This document shows positions 39,080 through 49,645 of a DNA stretch of 64,000 nucleotides, in pieces. A model generated the notes under the pieces. That model was not told where the DNA came from, did no database searches, and worked only from the letters and a program-made list of their open reading frames with translations. Each line of letters opens with the position of its first letter. Position 1 is the stretch's first letter. The stretch comes from Paenibacillus sp. G2S3 (GTDB lineage: Bacteria; Bacillota; Bacilli; Paenibacillales; Paenibacillaceae), in the NCBI RefSeq assembly GCF_030123105.1, contig NZ_CP126095.1, positions 3,968,001 through 4,032,000 on the forward strand. Direction: 5' to 3'. The translations under genes were made by a program, and so were the position numbers.

Positions 39080-40450
39080 TTACTTATTGAAGGGAGCCAG
39101 TGCCTGTTCTGCTTCTGCTTGAGCTTTTTTAAGTGCACCTGCTGCATCAATCTCTCCGGCCAATGCCGCTTGAATCTGGTTCGTAATTGCCGTCGATACT
39201 TTACCATGATTATGAGTGGACAATTCCCGGAACGCATATTCCAATTGATCTCTCGCTACCAATGCTTGCGGGAAATCCGCCGTATACTTCTTCATAGCAT
39301 CTGTATCGTATGCGGATTTTCTTACACCAACATAACCGGATGAGCTGCTAAAGAGGGCCGCCTGTTCCGAAGCCGTCATGTATTTGGCAAATTCCCAAGC
39401 TGCAGCTTGTTTTTCTGGAGATGTGTCCTTGAAAATATACAGGTTCCCCCCACCAGTGGGTGATCCAAATTGCTTTTGTGCGGGTGGGAACGCTACCCCG
39501 AATTCGAACTTCGCATTATTTTTTACATTAGTTAAGTTGCCGCTTGTATGCATCATCATGGCTGTTTTGCCTTGAATGAAATCTGTCGGAACGGTTGCCC
39601 AATCAATAACACCTTCCGGCATCGCCTTATATTTATGGGACAGATCTAACCAGAATTGCAATGCCTCCACATTCTCCGGCGTATCGAACATCGCTTTTTT
39701 GCCATCGGAAGACATTATGTTTTGCTTCGGATCAGAAGCATTTTGCCGTGCTAGCATTTGAAACATCCAATACGAATCATCATTGCCCGGAATTTCTAGC
39801 CCCACGTGACCGTCTTTGTTCAGCTTCTTAGCATAAGTTACAAGCTCATTCCAAGTAGTGGGTGGTTTCTCTGGATCAAGTCCTGCGGCTTTAAACATTT
39901 CTTTGTTGTAATACATAACAATTGTGCTCCGCTGAAAAGGCAAGCTGTACGTTTTACCTTCAGACTGTGTATCCTCTACAAAGGCGGGATAAAAATCAGC
40001 CAGCTGAATATCCGTGTCTTTCGCAATAAAATCATCCAGCGGAATGATTGCATTCATATCGAGCATACTGTACAGCTCTGTTGACATCATGACCGCGACA
40101 TCCGGTGGCTGTTTGGCCTGCACACCCGCTTGGATTTTTACGGTATTGTCTCCGTAATTACCTGTGTATACGGGATTAACTTTAATCTCCGGATGTTGCT
40201 CCATGAATGTACTAGCCATCCCATCGATTACTTTGGTAAGAGGACCACCGACATTAACCGGATAATAAAATGTAATCTCCACCGGCTTAGCGGCTGGAGT
40301 CTCTGTGGATTCTGGAGTTGCAGCAATTGCTGTGGGTTGAGCGGTATTTTCTTTGGCTCCAGCCGTACTGTTATTAGATTGTCCGCAGCCCGCAACTGCC
40401 AGCATAGAAACGGATAGTAGTGTTAGAATAGTTTTGGTTTGCTTTAGCAT
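39080..40450 (-). CDS. Sugar ABC importer solute-binding lipoprotein
   Basis: A 456-residue family 1 extracellular solute-binding protein. Lipoprotein signal with lipobox LAVAGC (~17-22), then an Ala/Thr/Pro-rich linker and a Type I binding fold with FQRSTIVMYYNKEMFKAAGLDPEKPPTTW (~150-180) as the family landmark. It delivers an oligosaccharide or sugar derivative to the two permeases encoded downstream. The substrate cannot be read from sequence; neighbouring phosphoesterase and oxidoreductase genes suggest a modified sugar. Confidence 0.93.
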   Translation of the reverse strand: MLKQTKTILTLLSVSMLAVAGCGQSNNSTAGAKENTAQPTAIAATPESTETPAAKPVEITFYYPVNVGGPLTKVIDGMASTFMEQHPEIKVNPVYTGNYGDNTVKIQAGVQAKQPPDVAVMMSTELYSMLDMNAIIPLDDFIAKDTDIQLADFYPAFVEDTQSEGKTYSLPFQRSTIVMYYNKEMFKAAGLDPEKPPTTWNELVTYAKKLNKDGHVGLEIPGNDDSYWMFQMLARQNASDPKQNIMSSDGKKAMFDTPENVEALQFWLDLSHKYKAMPEGVIDWATVPTDFIQGKTAMMMHTSGNLTNVKNNAKFEFGVAFPPAQKQFGSPTGGGNLYIFKDTSPEKQAAAWEFAKYMTASEQAALFSSSSGYVGVRKSAYDTDAMKKYTADFPQALVARDQLEYAFRELSTHNHGKVSTAITNQIQAALAGEIDAAGALKKAQAEAEQALAPFNK

Positions 40451-40483
40451 TTCTGTTAGCCCCTTTTTTCGCTTGAATTTGAA

Positions 40484-41368
40484 TTAAAATGCATAATGGC
40501 GAAAGTTCACACTAATGCGATTCGAGCCTACATCAAGAATATGGAGCTGTGCACCATCAGCGGTAGGCAATATAGCAATTCCTTGGGCTTCAGTACCACT
40601 AGGCAGATTGCGATCAAAGGCAACAGATACGTTTCCAGTCTCCGGATCAATCTGATAAACCGTTTGGGTTGCGTTATCCGTAGAAGCATACAGAACACCG
40701 TTGTACACTTCGGCACCTTGAATTCGATCAATACTTTGGGAAAGTGAAACGGTTGTGATCACATGCATATCGTCAAGACTTAGTACATTCAAGACGCTTG
40801 CATTACTCCACTGAGCTGTGTAGACCTGACCGCGAGCAGCATCAACGGCTACCCAAGGCACACCGCCAATATGCAGATTCAACGGTAAAGCATAGGATGT
40901 ACCCGTATATTTCAAAGTGTTCACATCATAGAGAGCGATGTAAGGATGCTGATAGTTTTTGCCGTCTTCAATAGGAGCGTATATTTTACCGTTATAGTAG
41001 GAAATATCACCGATATGGTCTCCACCTTGGGAGGCAATCTCCGGTGGAATAGCCAATTCATTCCGTGCTTTTACAGATTTGCCATCAAGTCCAGTCCGTA
41101 ATAGCCCATACGAGGAATTAAAGATCCATGAATTCCCGTCTGTAGCCACCCCTTGTCCCCGTTCCAGGGCATCAAGTAACCAGAAGGTTTGCTTAGATAC
41201 TTCATGCCAAGTTCCAGCAGTTGTAGCTGAAGTTGACTCTGCACTGATTTCTACCTCGGTGCTTACTAGGTTATCCTGTCCGACTGGTGTGGCAGATGCT
41301 ACTAAAGATAAAGAACTGGTCGTAAGTACCCCTGCGCAAATCAGACTGAATAATCTCTTTAATCTCAT
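40484..41368 (-). CDS. Secreted beta-propeller-like protein (YVTN/SMP-30-like)
   Basis: Start chosen at MRLKRLFSLICAGVL (41368), after an AGGAGGAGAG site. A clear signal peptide ends near ASA-TPVG. The rest consists of repeated strand blocks such as NGKIYAPIEDGKNYQHPYIALYD, RGQVYTAQWSNASVLNVLSLDD and NGVLYASTDNATQTVYQIDPETG, the pattern of a YVTN-type propeller. No catalytic residues recognised. It is 33 bp upstream of the binding-protein gene and may bind or process the imported ligand outside the cell. Confidence 0.75.
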   Translation of the reverse strand: MRLKRLFSLICAGVLTTSSLSLVASATPVGQDNLVSTEVEISAESTSATTAGTWHEVSKQTFWLLDALERGQGVATDGNSWIFNSSYGLLRTGLDGKSVKARNELAIPPEIASQGGDHIGDISYYNGKIYAPIEDGKNYQHPYIALYDVNTLKYTGTSYALPLNLHIGGVPWVAVDAARGQVYTAQWSNASVLNVLSLDDMHVITTVSLSQSIDRIQGAEVYNGVLYASTDNATQTVYQIDPETGNVSVAFDRNLPSGTEAQGIAILPTADGAQLHILDVGSNRISVNFRHYAF

Positions 41369-41506
41369 GTTTTCTCTCCTCCTAATAAGGTTGTAGTTCG
41401 GCATTTGTGCGCCTTACTTCAACCTTATTATAGGAGCTGGCAACAGCTCTCTAATTGAACAAAACACTTCTTTCCTTGAACAAAACTCTCATTTGCAATA
41501 ATAAAA

Positions 41507-42367
41507 TTAATAAATCATATGATTAGGTTTGGAGGAGCTTTGATTAGCATACAGCTTTGGGGTTAGGCCGGTTTCTCGTTTGAACAATCTAGTAAAATGA
41601 CCTTGATCGGCAAAACCAACCTGAGATGCAATTTCCTTCAAACCAATTTTTCCGGAACGAATAAGGAATTTAGAGCGTTCGATTCTCAGCCGAATTAAAT
41701 AATTATGGGGTGTATAACCTGTCTGTTGTTTAAAAATCCGAATAAAATGTGATTGGCTCATATTAGCCATGGCAGCGAGATCAGTCAGTTGAATTTCATC
41801 TTCCAAGCGCTCACGCATAAATTGAATGACCTGAAATATCTCTTGATTGGCTGGCGTTTTACTGTTTGAATGCTGGGGAATCACAGAAGAATAGTGTTGT
41901 AACAAGTGAATAATCAACATATTGGATAAAGAGTCGCTATATATTTTTCCTTTGGCACCGCCATTCTGTAATTCCTCCAGCATCCAAAGCCCTAATTGCA
42001 GCAGCTTGGAATCCTTGACATGGAATTTGCGGTCTAACTGGATATGACCTTCCTTCAGATAACCAGATTCACGAGCAATCTCTTCGAGGACCGATGGCGT
42101 AATTTCAATTTTCAAAAAATAGAGCGAGGTTCTGCCCCAAGGACAAAGAAGGCTCTCATTACAAGGGGAAATATGAATGGTGTAGTAATTTTCGTAGTAG
42201 GCCGTGCAGTGAATTCCTATTAAATATTTAGACTCCGAGGATGTGGTGAAAGCTTGCTGCGGGCTATACCATTGCGAAACCTGAAGCTTATCCCAACCAT
42301 ACGTATCACTTGCAAGAACAGGCTGGGTAGCTGTAAAGGATGATTCTTCCATTTGTTTCATATTCAT
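41507..42367 (-). CDS. AraC-family regulator of the sugar importer operon
   Basis: A 286-residue AraC protein: N-terminal sensing domain with weak cupin features and C-terminal double HTH (IQFMRERLEDEIQLTDLAAMANMSQSHFIRIFKQQTGYTP, then IGLKEIASQVGFADQGHFTRLFKRETGLTPKLY). It lies upstream of the propeller/importer operon in the same orientation and probably activates it. Confidence 0.88.
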   Translation of the reverse strand: MNMKQMEESSFTATQPVLASDTYGWDKLQVSQWYSPQQAFTTSSESKYLIGIHCTAYYENYYTIHISPCNESLLCPWGRTSLYFLKIEITPSVLEEIARESGYLKEGHIQLDRKFHVKDSKLLQLGLWMLEELQNGGAKGKIYSDSLSNMLIIHLLQHYSSVIPQHSNSKTPANQEIFQVIQFMRERLEDEIQLTDLAAMANMSQSHFIRIFKQQTGYTPHNYLIRLRIERSKFLIRSGKIGLKEIASQVGFADQGHFTRLFKRETGLTPKLYANQSSSKPNHMIY

Positions 42368-42481
42368 CCCCCTTTCCCCCTCAATATAGCAAGCCTGTAT
42401 ACGCTCCGCGTCAATGAACTGTAAAAGCTATATTAACTTCCTTATAGGATCAGGAGGTTGTGTACGTCAAAACAGCAAAAA

Positions 42482-42506
42482 AGAGGGGTTATCCCCCTCT
42501 CTAGTA
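42482..42506 (-). terminator. Terminator of the chemoreceptor gene
   Basis: AGAGGGG (42482-42488) pairs with CCCCTCT (42494-42500); on the minus strand followed by T6. Confidence 0.85.
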
Positions 42507-42546
42507 TTTTTGCATATTCCGTTTCTGTAACGCTATGTATGAAGAT

Positions 42547-44328
42547 CTATTCCAATTTAAATTGATTTACTAAAGTACGCATCTCATTCGAGCCTTCTTG
42601 CAGCTTGCGAGCAGATGCGGCTATTTCCTCCATAGAGGCAAGCTGTTCCAGAGCGGCAGCAGATACAGTCTGTGCAGCCGAAGCTGAGTGCAATGAAACC
42701 TGCTCGACCTCCATCACTGAAGCAGATATTTGTTCGGAGCCAGTGTACATCAGCTGTGCAGCGGTCGAGGATTGCTCCACCTGATCCACAATGGACCGGG
42801 TGGCCTGCAAAATGCGTTCAAATGCTTTACCCGTATCATCAATCGCTTGAACCCCTGCTGCGACTTCATTTTGACCTTTACTCATCGAATGATGGGCATG
42901 ACCTATACTCGTAATAATTTCTTCGACCATGACTGAAACCCGCTCAGCTGCTTCACTTGTTTGTCCTGCCAGCTTACGAACTTCACTGGCTACCACTGCA
43001 AATCCCCTGCCTTGTTCTCCTGATCGAGCAGCTTCAATTGCCGCATTAAGCGCTAGCAAGTTCGTTTGCTCAGATATTCCTTTGATGGTACTAACGATTG
43101 TGCCTATTTGTTGAGACTGCTCATTTAAACTAGTAACGGTGATCCCTAAATCATCAACTGTATTGCTTACTGCGTTCATTTGCTCGGAAGAGTTAATGAT
43201 AAGGCTGTTTCCTTTATCAGCCTCTTCCAGTGTTTGCATGGACAGCTGATAGGCATGGGTAGAGGCTTCGGCTACTCGCTGAATCTCTTTTACCATCTCC
43301 TCCATCGATTGAGAAGTCTCTTGCGTTGAAGTAGCTTGTTTCTCACTGTTGTTCGCCACTTCAGTCATTGAGGATGAAGTCTGAACAAGTGCTGCTGTGG
43401 TTTCACCTAACGTTGAAGACAACTGTTTGGAGGAAGAAGCTAATAACTCTGAGCTTTCGGTTAAATTCCCAACTAATTGCCGAATATTACCTGATAATAG
43501 ATTGAAGCTGATTCCCAGCTGTCCGATCTCATCCCGATTGCGCACAGTAAATCCTTTACCGCTAAGGTCCCCTTGAGCGATTCGTTCAGCTTCAATGGCT
43601 ATGCGGACAATTGGCTTAGAAATATGTTGCGCAAATATGTATATTACACCGATTCCGATGACAACGCATACAATCAATGTAGTGATAATTCCCTTAAGAA
43701 TGGTTTGTTGACCGGTATTATAATCTTGCATATAAGAGCCTGCTGCTACGACCCAGCCCCAAGAGGGCGATAGTTTGGCGTAAGATATTTTCAGCGCTTC
43801 TTCTCCTACTGCGTTTCCAGTACCCTCCGATTTAGGCAGTGGCCATTTATAGTAGGTAGCTCCACCACCGTTCTGTGCTGCTTTAATCAAATCCTGTATG
43901 TAAAAAGTACCGTTCGAGGTTTGTTTATCCCAAATATTGTCTCCTTCTAGTTTGGGATGAGCAAGCAATTCCCCTTTGTTATCTAATATAAAGAAGTAGC
44001 CGTTTGGACCCAAATCAATCGATTGATTAATGGGCCGAGTACCATCCTCATTTTTGTTTCCAAGTAGTAAGGTCCGTACTTGCTCCTGTGCTTCCACTTC
44101 AGTCAATTGCCCCGATTGAACGGAATTTTCCAAATTCTCAATTAAGGCTACAGCCAGGTTTACACTTGAACTCAGTTTACTCTCAATGAGCTGATTCGTT
44201 TCTTTGACTGAAATCTGATAAATAACTGCTCCTAATATTCCGATGGGAAGAATTAGTAGTGTGAGTGACATCATGAGCAGTTTCTTCCGAATCGTCAATC
44301 GCAACCTTGTACGTGTAACTTTTAGCAT
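42547..44328 (-). CDS. Methyl-accepting chemotaxis protein with extracellular Cache domain
   Basis: Start set at [11 protein letters not shown] (44328), with GGAGTG before it. Order: N-terminal helix (~17-38), extracellular Cache-type domain (~40-200, containing [22 protein letters not shown]), second helix (~215-235), HAMP (~240-290) and a cytoplasmic signalling domain whose hairpin tip is [37 protein letters not shown]. The Cache type often senses organic acids, amino acids or sugars. It is a single gene between the importer locus and the xylosidase locus and may give chemotaxis towards substrates of either. Confidence 0.95.
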   Translation of the reverse strand: MLKVTRTRLRLTIRKKLLMMSLTLLILPIGILGAVIYQISVKETNQLIESKLSSSVNLAVALIENLENSVQSGQLTEVEAQEQVRTLLLGNKNEDGTRPINQSIDLGPNGYFFILDNKGELLAHPKLEGDNIWDKQTSNGTFYIQDLIKAAQNGGGATYYKWPLPKSEGTGNAVGEEALKISYAKLSPSWGWVVAAGSYMQDYNTGQQTILKGIITTLIVCVVIGIGVIYIFAQHISKPIVRIAIEAERIAQGDLSGKGFTVRNRDEIGQLGISFNLLSGNIRQLVGNLTESSELLASSSKQLSSTLGETTAALVQTSSSMTEVANNSEKQATSTQETSQSMEEMVKEIQRVAEASTHAYQLSMQTLEEADKGNSLIINSSEQMNAVSNTVDDLGITVTSLNEQSQQIGTIVSTIKGISEQTNLLALNAAIEAARSGEQGRGFAVVASEVRKLAGQTSEAAERVSVMVEEIITSIGHAHHSMSKGQNEVAAGVQAIDDTGKAFERILQATRSIVDQVEQSSTAAQLMYTGSEQISASVMEVEQVSLHSASAAQTVSAAALEQLASMEEIAASARKLQEGSNEMRTLVNQFKLE

Positions 44329-44431
44329 AAACACCACTCCACATCCTATTAAAATTAATTACAAATTAATACTATAGTACTAGTTTCGGGAATATAAATC
44401 AAAAAAAGATATTATTAATTTAATAAAAAAA

Positions 44432-44463
44432 GCAAACGATCCTCTCATTGGAGTCTCGTTTGC
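44432..44463 (-). terminator. Terminator of the beta-xylosidase gene
   Basis: GCAAACGA (44432-44439) pairs with TCGTTTGC (44456-44463), preceded by a run of A, i.e. T on the minus strand. Confidence 0.8.
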
Positions 44464-44489
44464 CATTCATTCATTTAAACTCTAGATTC

Positions 44490-46601
44490 CTATTTCTCAT
44501 CTAACCACAAAATCGCTGTTACTCCGCGCGGATAATACTTACTGCCTGTAATCTCACCGGAAATAATTTGGTCACTCCAGCTGAAGATCGATAATTTGGG
44601 ATGAGTAAGCCAAGCCACGTGAGCGCGATCTGCTGCCGCTCCGCGTTCATCCCATTCTAGTCCCAGAATATTACGGGCGATGAACTGTGAGAGATAGATT
44701 TTACTAAGCCAGCTGTTGTTGCTAGTGGAGGAGATTTTCCAACCCCCATCTTCAAATAAGCAAACGCCCGGCTTCAACACCGCATGAAGATGCTTGTCGA
44801 GTGCGCCGATATATGCGGCGAACCGTCCATTGCGATCAAGAGCTTCCTTACAACCAGTATAGTAAGGGAATACAAGACCTTCGATAGCTGGAATGATCTT
44901 GGAGTCGTTACCTTCTCCAATCACAGCCGGGATATATCCATCTGCTGTAACGCTTGCCACCATCGTTGCGGCGCATTTCTCTGCTTGAGTCCCTGCTGTT
45001 TTGGACAGCTCCGCACGCTCATACTCTGCAAATATTTTCTCCATAGCTAAATAAGCAGCCCAACATTTTCCCGCCAGATAAATATTGTTACGAGCCTGAC
45101 CTAAGGAGACATCCAGACTGTCATACGTAGTAATCTCTGCTCCACCCATTGTGCGTGAGCTATCAAGCCCCATGACACCGTTTCTTTGCTCAGGATCTGG
45201 GTGATCCCGATTTAACATACTATCCAGGCACTTCTCCAAGACACTCAGATTACGTAGCATCCAGCTCCGGTCACCTGTATGCTCAAGATAGGTTGCCGCA
45301 CTCAACACCCAGTTTACCAATTGTTCATGTGTCATATGTGAGAAGCATCCATCAATGCCGTATAACTCATAAGCGGAATAGCCGGGACGTGACACCACAT
45401 TGGCCACACCCATATCATGGGTGAAGCTGATTCCACCCGGATACTCTGTATCTTCCCCAGGAAAACGCACCGTATCTTCATAGCTGAATCTATCCACGAA
45501 CATATCCAGCTCATTTCGTACAGTCCAAGGATTCAGACGCAGCTCATAGAATAACTGATCGACGGTAAGATCAAAGGTATTCATCATCCGGTATTCGCCT
45601 TCATTGACAACCCAAAATGGCTTATTCTTATATTCCAGCAATTGCGTGGAACCATAATAACTACGAATCGCATGCGCTAACATAAAGGTTTGATCTTCCG
45701 ATAGGTCTACTTGGACAAACATTTCATTAGCTTTTTCAGCTTCTTGTTTAAGAACATCGAATTTAGCTAGTGCGTACTCGGCCACCGACTCCAAATTACT
45801 GAAATAGTGATTATAGTAATAGGAAGCATCCATACCAGAAGTAACATAACCCGAACGATGAAAACAAATAGCAAAACGATACGTTTCTTTCACTCCGGCT
45901 GGAACATCCATGATCAAAGCGCCCACGCGCCCTAGTCCAAACGTCCAATTCTCCTGTAGCTCTTCAGTTAGAATATCCTCCATCGTGAAATGCAGTGCGG
46001 ACTTCGCAATTCCTTTTTCAGCAGCAATCGCAATAAATCTCCCTTGACCAACGCCTGTAATCTCAGATGACACATCATCCAGCCTTCTCATTCCGCTATA
46101 TACATCTCTTCCCTGAAAACCAAAGAACGCGCGACGTGAGGTTGCTGATGAGGAGTTGTCCACTTCGAGCTCAACCAGTACTGCAGGCAGCAGTACTTCC
46201 TTCATTTCTTCCAAGGAGGTAGTTTCAGGATCTGGTACAGAACGAACGGCTGACAGAATCCGGAAGGTCAGATCCCCCGCACTCCAGCTGTCTGTAGCTA
46301 CTTGAAAATCTCTAGAAATCTCACGATCTTGAAAAGGGAACAGAATATTCTCCTTATCTGGATTGGGGTCTGGATTCTCGATTTCATAGCGTTTGCTCTC
46401 GTCATCTCCGCCAATCTCGTGAAATGGTAGTGTGTCATACCCTTTCCCATCAGTGCGTTCTAATCCTATGAATATATTCTGTCTAGGAGGTTTGGCCATC
46501 TCCAAATCGAAACCACCACTAGCTCCTTTAAATCCTAAGGTAAAACTCGCAAATGCACCGATCGGTGAATGATGAGCATTAAAAAATTTATTATGGAACA
46601 T
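44490..46601 (-). CDS. Glycoside hydrolase family 52 beta-xylosidase
   Basis: A ~703-residue intracellular enzyme when started at MFHNKFFNAHHSPIGAF (46601), which is the conserved GH52 N-terminus. Extensive family landmarks: PPRQNIFIGLER, ENPDPNPDKENIL, WVVNEGEYRMMNTFDLTVDQ (holds the nucleophile Glu), HDMGVANVVSRPGYSAYELYG and MGGAEITTYDSLDVSLGQ (holds the acid/base Asp). No signal peptide, so it acts on imported xylo-oligosaccharides, releasing xylose with retention. Divergent from an AraC gene and close to an ABC importer for oligosaccharides. The family is small and Geobacillus/Paenibacillus rich. Confidence 0.96.
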   Translation of the reverse strand: MFHNKFFNAHHSPIGAFASFTLGFKGASGGFDLEMAKPPRQNIFIGLERTDGKGYDTLPFHEIGGDDESKRYEIENPDPNPDKENILFPFQDREISRDFQVATDSWSAGDLTFRILSAVRSVPDPETTSLEEMKEVLLPAVLVELEVDNSSSATSRRAFFGFQGRDVYSGMRRLDDVSSEITGVGQGRFIAIAAEKGIAKSALHFTMEDILTEELQENWTFGLGRVGALIMDVPAGVKETYRFAICFHRSGYVTSGMDASYYYNHYFSNLESVAEYALAKFDVLKQEAEKANEMFVQVDLSEDQTFMLAHAIRSYYGSTQLLEYKNKPFWVVNEGEYRMMNTFDLTVDQLFYELRLNPWTVRNELDMFVDRFSYEDTVRFPGEDTEYPGGISFTHDMGVANVVSRPGYSAYELYGIDGCFSHMTHEQLVNWVLSAATYLEHTGDRSWMLRNLSVLEKCLDSMLNRDHPDPEQRNGVMGLDSSRTMGGAEITTYDSLDVSLGQARNNIYLAGKCWAAYLAMEKIFAEYERAELSKTAGTQAEKCAATMVASVTADGYIPAVIGEGNDSKIIPAIEGLVFPYYTGCKEALDRNGRFAAYIGALDKHLHAVLKPGVCLFEDGGWKISSTSNNSWLSKIYLSQFIARNILGLEWDERGAAADRAHVAWLTHPKLSIFSWSDQIISGEITGSKYYPRGVTAILWLDEK

Positions 46602-46655
46602 AAATAAATGCACTCCCTCCAACATGATCCCGGATACCTCCGGGCTATATATCCA

Positions 46656-46728
46656 TGTTATCGATATTTCTGGAAGTGCAACAGGGCTAAAGCCTTCTAT
46701 TATTTGGGCAAATCAAACATCGATAACA
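46656..46728. promoter_or_regulatory. Inverted repeat in the GH52/AraC divergent promoter
   Basis: TGTTATCGAT (46656-46665) and its exact inverse ATCGATAACA (46719-46728) flank the shared promoter region. A TATAAT (46737-46742) for the AraC gene follows. Candidate AraC half-sites. Confidence 0.55.
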
Positions 46729-46774
46729 ACCTATGATATAATTAAGCCAAATTTTATTGTAAAAGAGGATTGAA

Positions 46775-47689
46775 ATGATCTCGAATGATCCCGCCTTCCA
46801 TAATTCTATTGACGGTCAGATGTCACCAGACATTCAAGCAGCCTTTCATATCTTCGCCGCACATTGGAGAAAAGTAAATTTGGATTGGCAATATCCTGTA
46901 CACACTCATCCGATGTTTGAGATTAATATTGTCCTTCAAGGTGAGCAACAAATGACGGTAGGCAATAAGTCTTTTATACAGAAAAGCGGCGATATTTTAT
47001 TCATTCGTCCCGGTGTTGAGCATAGTAGTATGGGTTCAAATGCTGACTGTGACATGACTTATTACTGCCTGCATTTTGATATTGATGATCTGATTTTGCG
47101 GCGTGCCTTACATACAGCAGATGCTGTTAGTCTCAGCGGAAACACCCCTGAACTGCTGGCCATCCGTTCCGCGCTAGATGTAATCATTAACTCTTCCATC
47201 TTGTCAGAGTCTAAGGACACACATAGAAATCGCTTGATCACACTGCATGCTTCACTGCAGCTTCTGACCGCGCTCAGCGGTTGGGTGCTTTCGGAAATGC
47301 CTCTCCCAGCAGATACAGAAGCTACCGAAAATACAGTTGCCCTGGCTAACGCTATTGAAGGACTATTGCAGGAATCCGTCTCCACCGCTGCCAGCACAGG
47401 CGAAAGAGGTGGCGGTATTGAGGACATTGCTGCCAAGCTCGGATATAGCACTACTCACTGTAATCGTGCTTTTCATCAAATCTATGGGATGTCACCAAGG
47501 CAATATTTATCCCGCTTAATCATTCGACACGCCAAACTGCTGCTGATGGATAATAGTCTATCTGTCGAATCGGTTGCTCAACGACTGGGGTACCGTGATG
47601 TGTCCCATTTCAGCAAACAATTCAAACGCTGGACAGGTCTCCCGCCAATGGGGTATCGCCGCTTAACATCAAATCCAAGCAAGGTTTAA
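46775..47689 (+). CDS. AraC-family regulator with cupin sensor, beside GH52
   Basis: A 304-residue regulator: N-terminal cupin (YPVHTHPMFEINIVLQGEQQMTVG, then SGDILFIRPGVEHSS, ~45-95) and C-terminal AraC HTH pair (IEDIAAKLGYSTTHCNRAFHQIYGMSPRQY and SVESVAQRLGYRDVSHFSKQFKRWTGLPPMGYR). The divergent arrangement with the xylosidase gene suggests it controls that gene in response to a xylo-oligosaccharide or xylose. Confidence 0.92.
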   Translation: MISNDPAFHNSIDGQMSPDIQAAFHIFAAHWRKVNLDWQYPVHTHPMFEINIVLQGEQQMTVGNKSFIQKSGDILFIRPGVEHSSMGSNADCDMTYYCLHFDIDDLILRRALHTADAVSLSGNTPELLAIRSALDVIINSSILSESKDTHRNRLITLHASLQLLTALSGWVLSEMPLPADTEATENTVALANAIEGLLQESVSTAASTGERGGGIEDIAAKLGYSTTHCNRAFHQIYGMSPRQYLSRLIIRHAKLLLMDNSLSVESVAQRLGYRDVSHFSKQFKRWTGLPPMGYRRLTSNPSKV

Positions 47690-47706
47690 CAATCATTCCG
47701 CGTACA

Positions 47707-47757
47707 AAAAAGGGATGTATCCCGCGGCCCACTAAATGGTACAGGATACATCCTTTA
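47707..47757. terminator. Bidirectional hairpin between AraC and importer permease genes
   Basis: AAAGGGATGTATCC on the left pairs with GGATACATCCTTT on the right around a GC-rich loop. Confidence 0.75.
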
Positions 47758-47787
47758 AACGAACCCCACTCCTACCTCCACACAGAA

Positions 47788-48624
47788 TTACCCCTTCGTC
47801 GCTCCCGACGCAATCCCCTTTACAAAATACTTCTGCAAGGCGATAAACACAATCAGTACAGGCACAACCGACATCGCTGTTCCCGCGAAAATCATATCCC
47901 AACGTGAAGAGAATTCTCCGATATAACGGTAAATTTCCACGACCATAGTCTTAGCCTGTCCAGAAGGCAATACCAGCATCGGCATCAGGAAATCATTCCA
48001 GATTCCAAGTCCGTTTAAGACAACCATACTTGCCGTAACAGGCCCTAATAGCGGGAAAACAATTCTCCAAAATATCCCGTACCGAGAACAGCCGTCAATC
48101 TCTGCCGCTTCTTCAATTTCTCTAGGTATTCCTTTGACAAAACTGGTATACAGCAGGCATCCGAAACCTACCGCACCTGCTACATAAATAAGAATAGGTC
48201 CCGCAAGGCTACCGTACAATCCTAGCATTCTAAGCTCTTTGAACAAAGGAATCATATACGCCTGAAAAGGAATCATCATTCCAGCCAAAAAATATACGAA
48301 TATAAATCGAGTCCATCTAGTATTTCTGCGTTCAATGGCATACCCTGCCATGGGAATGATCAAGACCTGTGCGGCGATAGACACCGCTGTCAGAATCAGA
48401 CTGTTCAGAATCGCTCGTGGAAACTCTGTTTCTGTTAACAGGTATTTAAAACTGTCCAGATAAAGGGTTTTCGGAAAAGCAATGGCATCCTTCATGATCT
48501 CTGCATTGCTCTTGAAGGCTGACATCAAATTGAAGAAAATAGGGAAGAAAAATAGAATAGCCACTAATAAGGTAACCACAAAAAGTGCGATTTGCCCAAC
48601 TCTTCTGCGTGTCTGCATCGTCAT
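47788..48624 (-). CDS. Xylo-oligosaccharide-type ABC permease, MalG-like
   Basis: A 278-residue six-helix permease with EAA loop EAAEIDGCSRYGIFWRIVFPLLGP (~178-201). Last gene of the importer cluster, 1 bp after the MalF-like gene. Role in xylo-oligosaccharide uptake is inferred from the GH52 neighbour and resemblance of the layout to the xynDCEFG locus of Geobacillus. Confidence 0.93.
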   Translation of the reverse strand: MTMQTRRRVGQIALFVVTLLVAILFFFPIFFNLMSAFKSNAEIMKDAIAFPKTLYLDSFKYLLTETEFPRAILNSLILTAVSIAAQVLIIPMAGYAIERRNTRWTRFIFVYFLAGMMIPFQAYMIPLFKELRMLGLYGSLAGPILIYVAGAVGFGCLLYTSFVKGIPREIEEAAEIDGCSRYGIFWRIVFPLLGPVTASMVVLNGLGIWNDFLMPMLVLPSGQAKTMVVEIYRYIGEFSSRWDMIFAGTAMSVVPVLIVFIALQKYFVKGIASGATKG

Positions 48625-48625
48625 A

Positions 48626-49564
48626 TTAGAGCTGCACCTCCCGCTTCTGGAGAACCTTCACTTGGAAGACTGTAATGATCAATATAATTAAGAACAAGAC
48701 CATGGCCAGCGCCGTACCAAAACCTTGCCTTAATTCACCAAAGCCTACTTTATAAATAATATAAGTTAATGTCTCCGTCTCAAAGCCCGGACCACCATCG
48801 GTCATGACCGCAATTTGATCAAAGATCTTCAAAGCGCTGATCATCGATAGTACCATACATACTGTCATTGAACCTGCAAGTAGCGGGAAGGTGATATGCC
48901 GGAACTGCTGCCAACCCCCTGCTCCATCGATGCTGGCCGCTTCATTCAATTCCTGTGGAATCCCCTGCAACCCAGCGAGATAAATGATCATATAATAACC
49001 GGCACCTTTCCAAACGGTAGATAAAATAATCGACAGCATCGCATATTTAGGATTGCCCAGCCAGTCCACAATCCAGCTTCCGAGACCGACAGACTCCAAG
49101 ATCTGATTGAATACACCAAAGTTGTAATTCAGAATCATCGCCCACACAAAACCCATTACAATCCCACTAAGCAGTGTAGGGAAGTAAAATACACTTTTGA
49201 AAAAATTCCGGAACCAACGTACCTTGTCGACCATCATAGCCATTGCAATGGCTGCAATATTCTCTAGAACAACAAGTGAAATGGTCATGATCATCGTATT
49301 TTTCAGCGCATTATGCACCCTTGGACTATTCCAAATTTCCACGAAGTTAGCAAAGCCGATATATCTAACGTCATCGCTGATGCCATCCCATGAGGTGAAA
49401 CTTAAATAGACACTTCCTACCGTAGGGACAATAACGAACATAGTGTATAGAATAAATGAAGGTAATATGAACAGCAGAGCGTAAGACTGCCATTTCTTCT
49501 TTTTCTTTTTCTGGTTCACAGTGGTTATGAATGACTTGTCAGCATTTAATGCGGATGTAGCCAT
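48626..49564 (-). CDS. Xylo-oligosaccharide-type ABC permease, MalF-like
   Basis: A 312-residue permease with six helices and EAA loop EAASIDGAGGWQQFRHITFPLLAG (~212-235); a lysine-rich stretch (residues ~18-25) precedes helix 1. Follows the binding-protein gene by 81 bp and overlaps none. Confidence 0.93.
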   Translation of the reverse strand: MATSALNADKSFITTVNQKKKKKKWQSYALLFILPSFILYTMFVIVPTVGSVYLSFTSWDGISDDVRYIGFANFVEIWNSPRVHNALKNTMIMTISLVVLENIAAIAMAMMVDKVRWFRNFFKSVFYFPTLLSGIVMGFVWAMILNYNFGVFNQILESVGLGSWIVDWLGNPKYAMLSIILSTVWKGAGYYMIIYLAGLQGIPQELNEAASIDGAGGWQQFRHITFPLLAGSMTVCMVLSMISALKIFDQIAVMTDGGPGFETETLTYIIYKVGFGELRQGFGTALAMVLFLIILIITVFQVKVLQKREVQL

Positions 49565-49645
49565 AGTTACTCTCCCTCCCCTAAGACAGGCTTGTAAAAA
49601 AGAGAACCTCTGCAGCAGCAGAGGTAGCTCTAACAGGCGCTGCGC

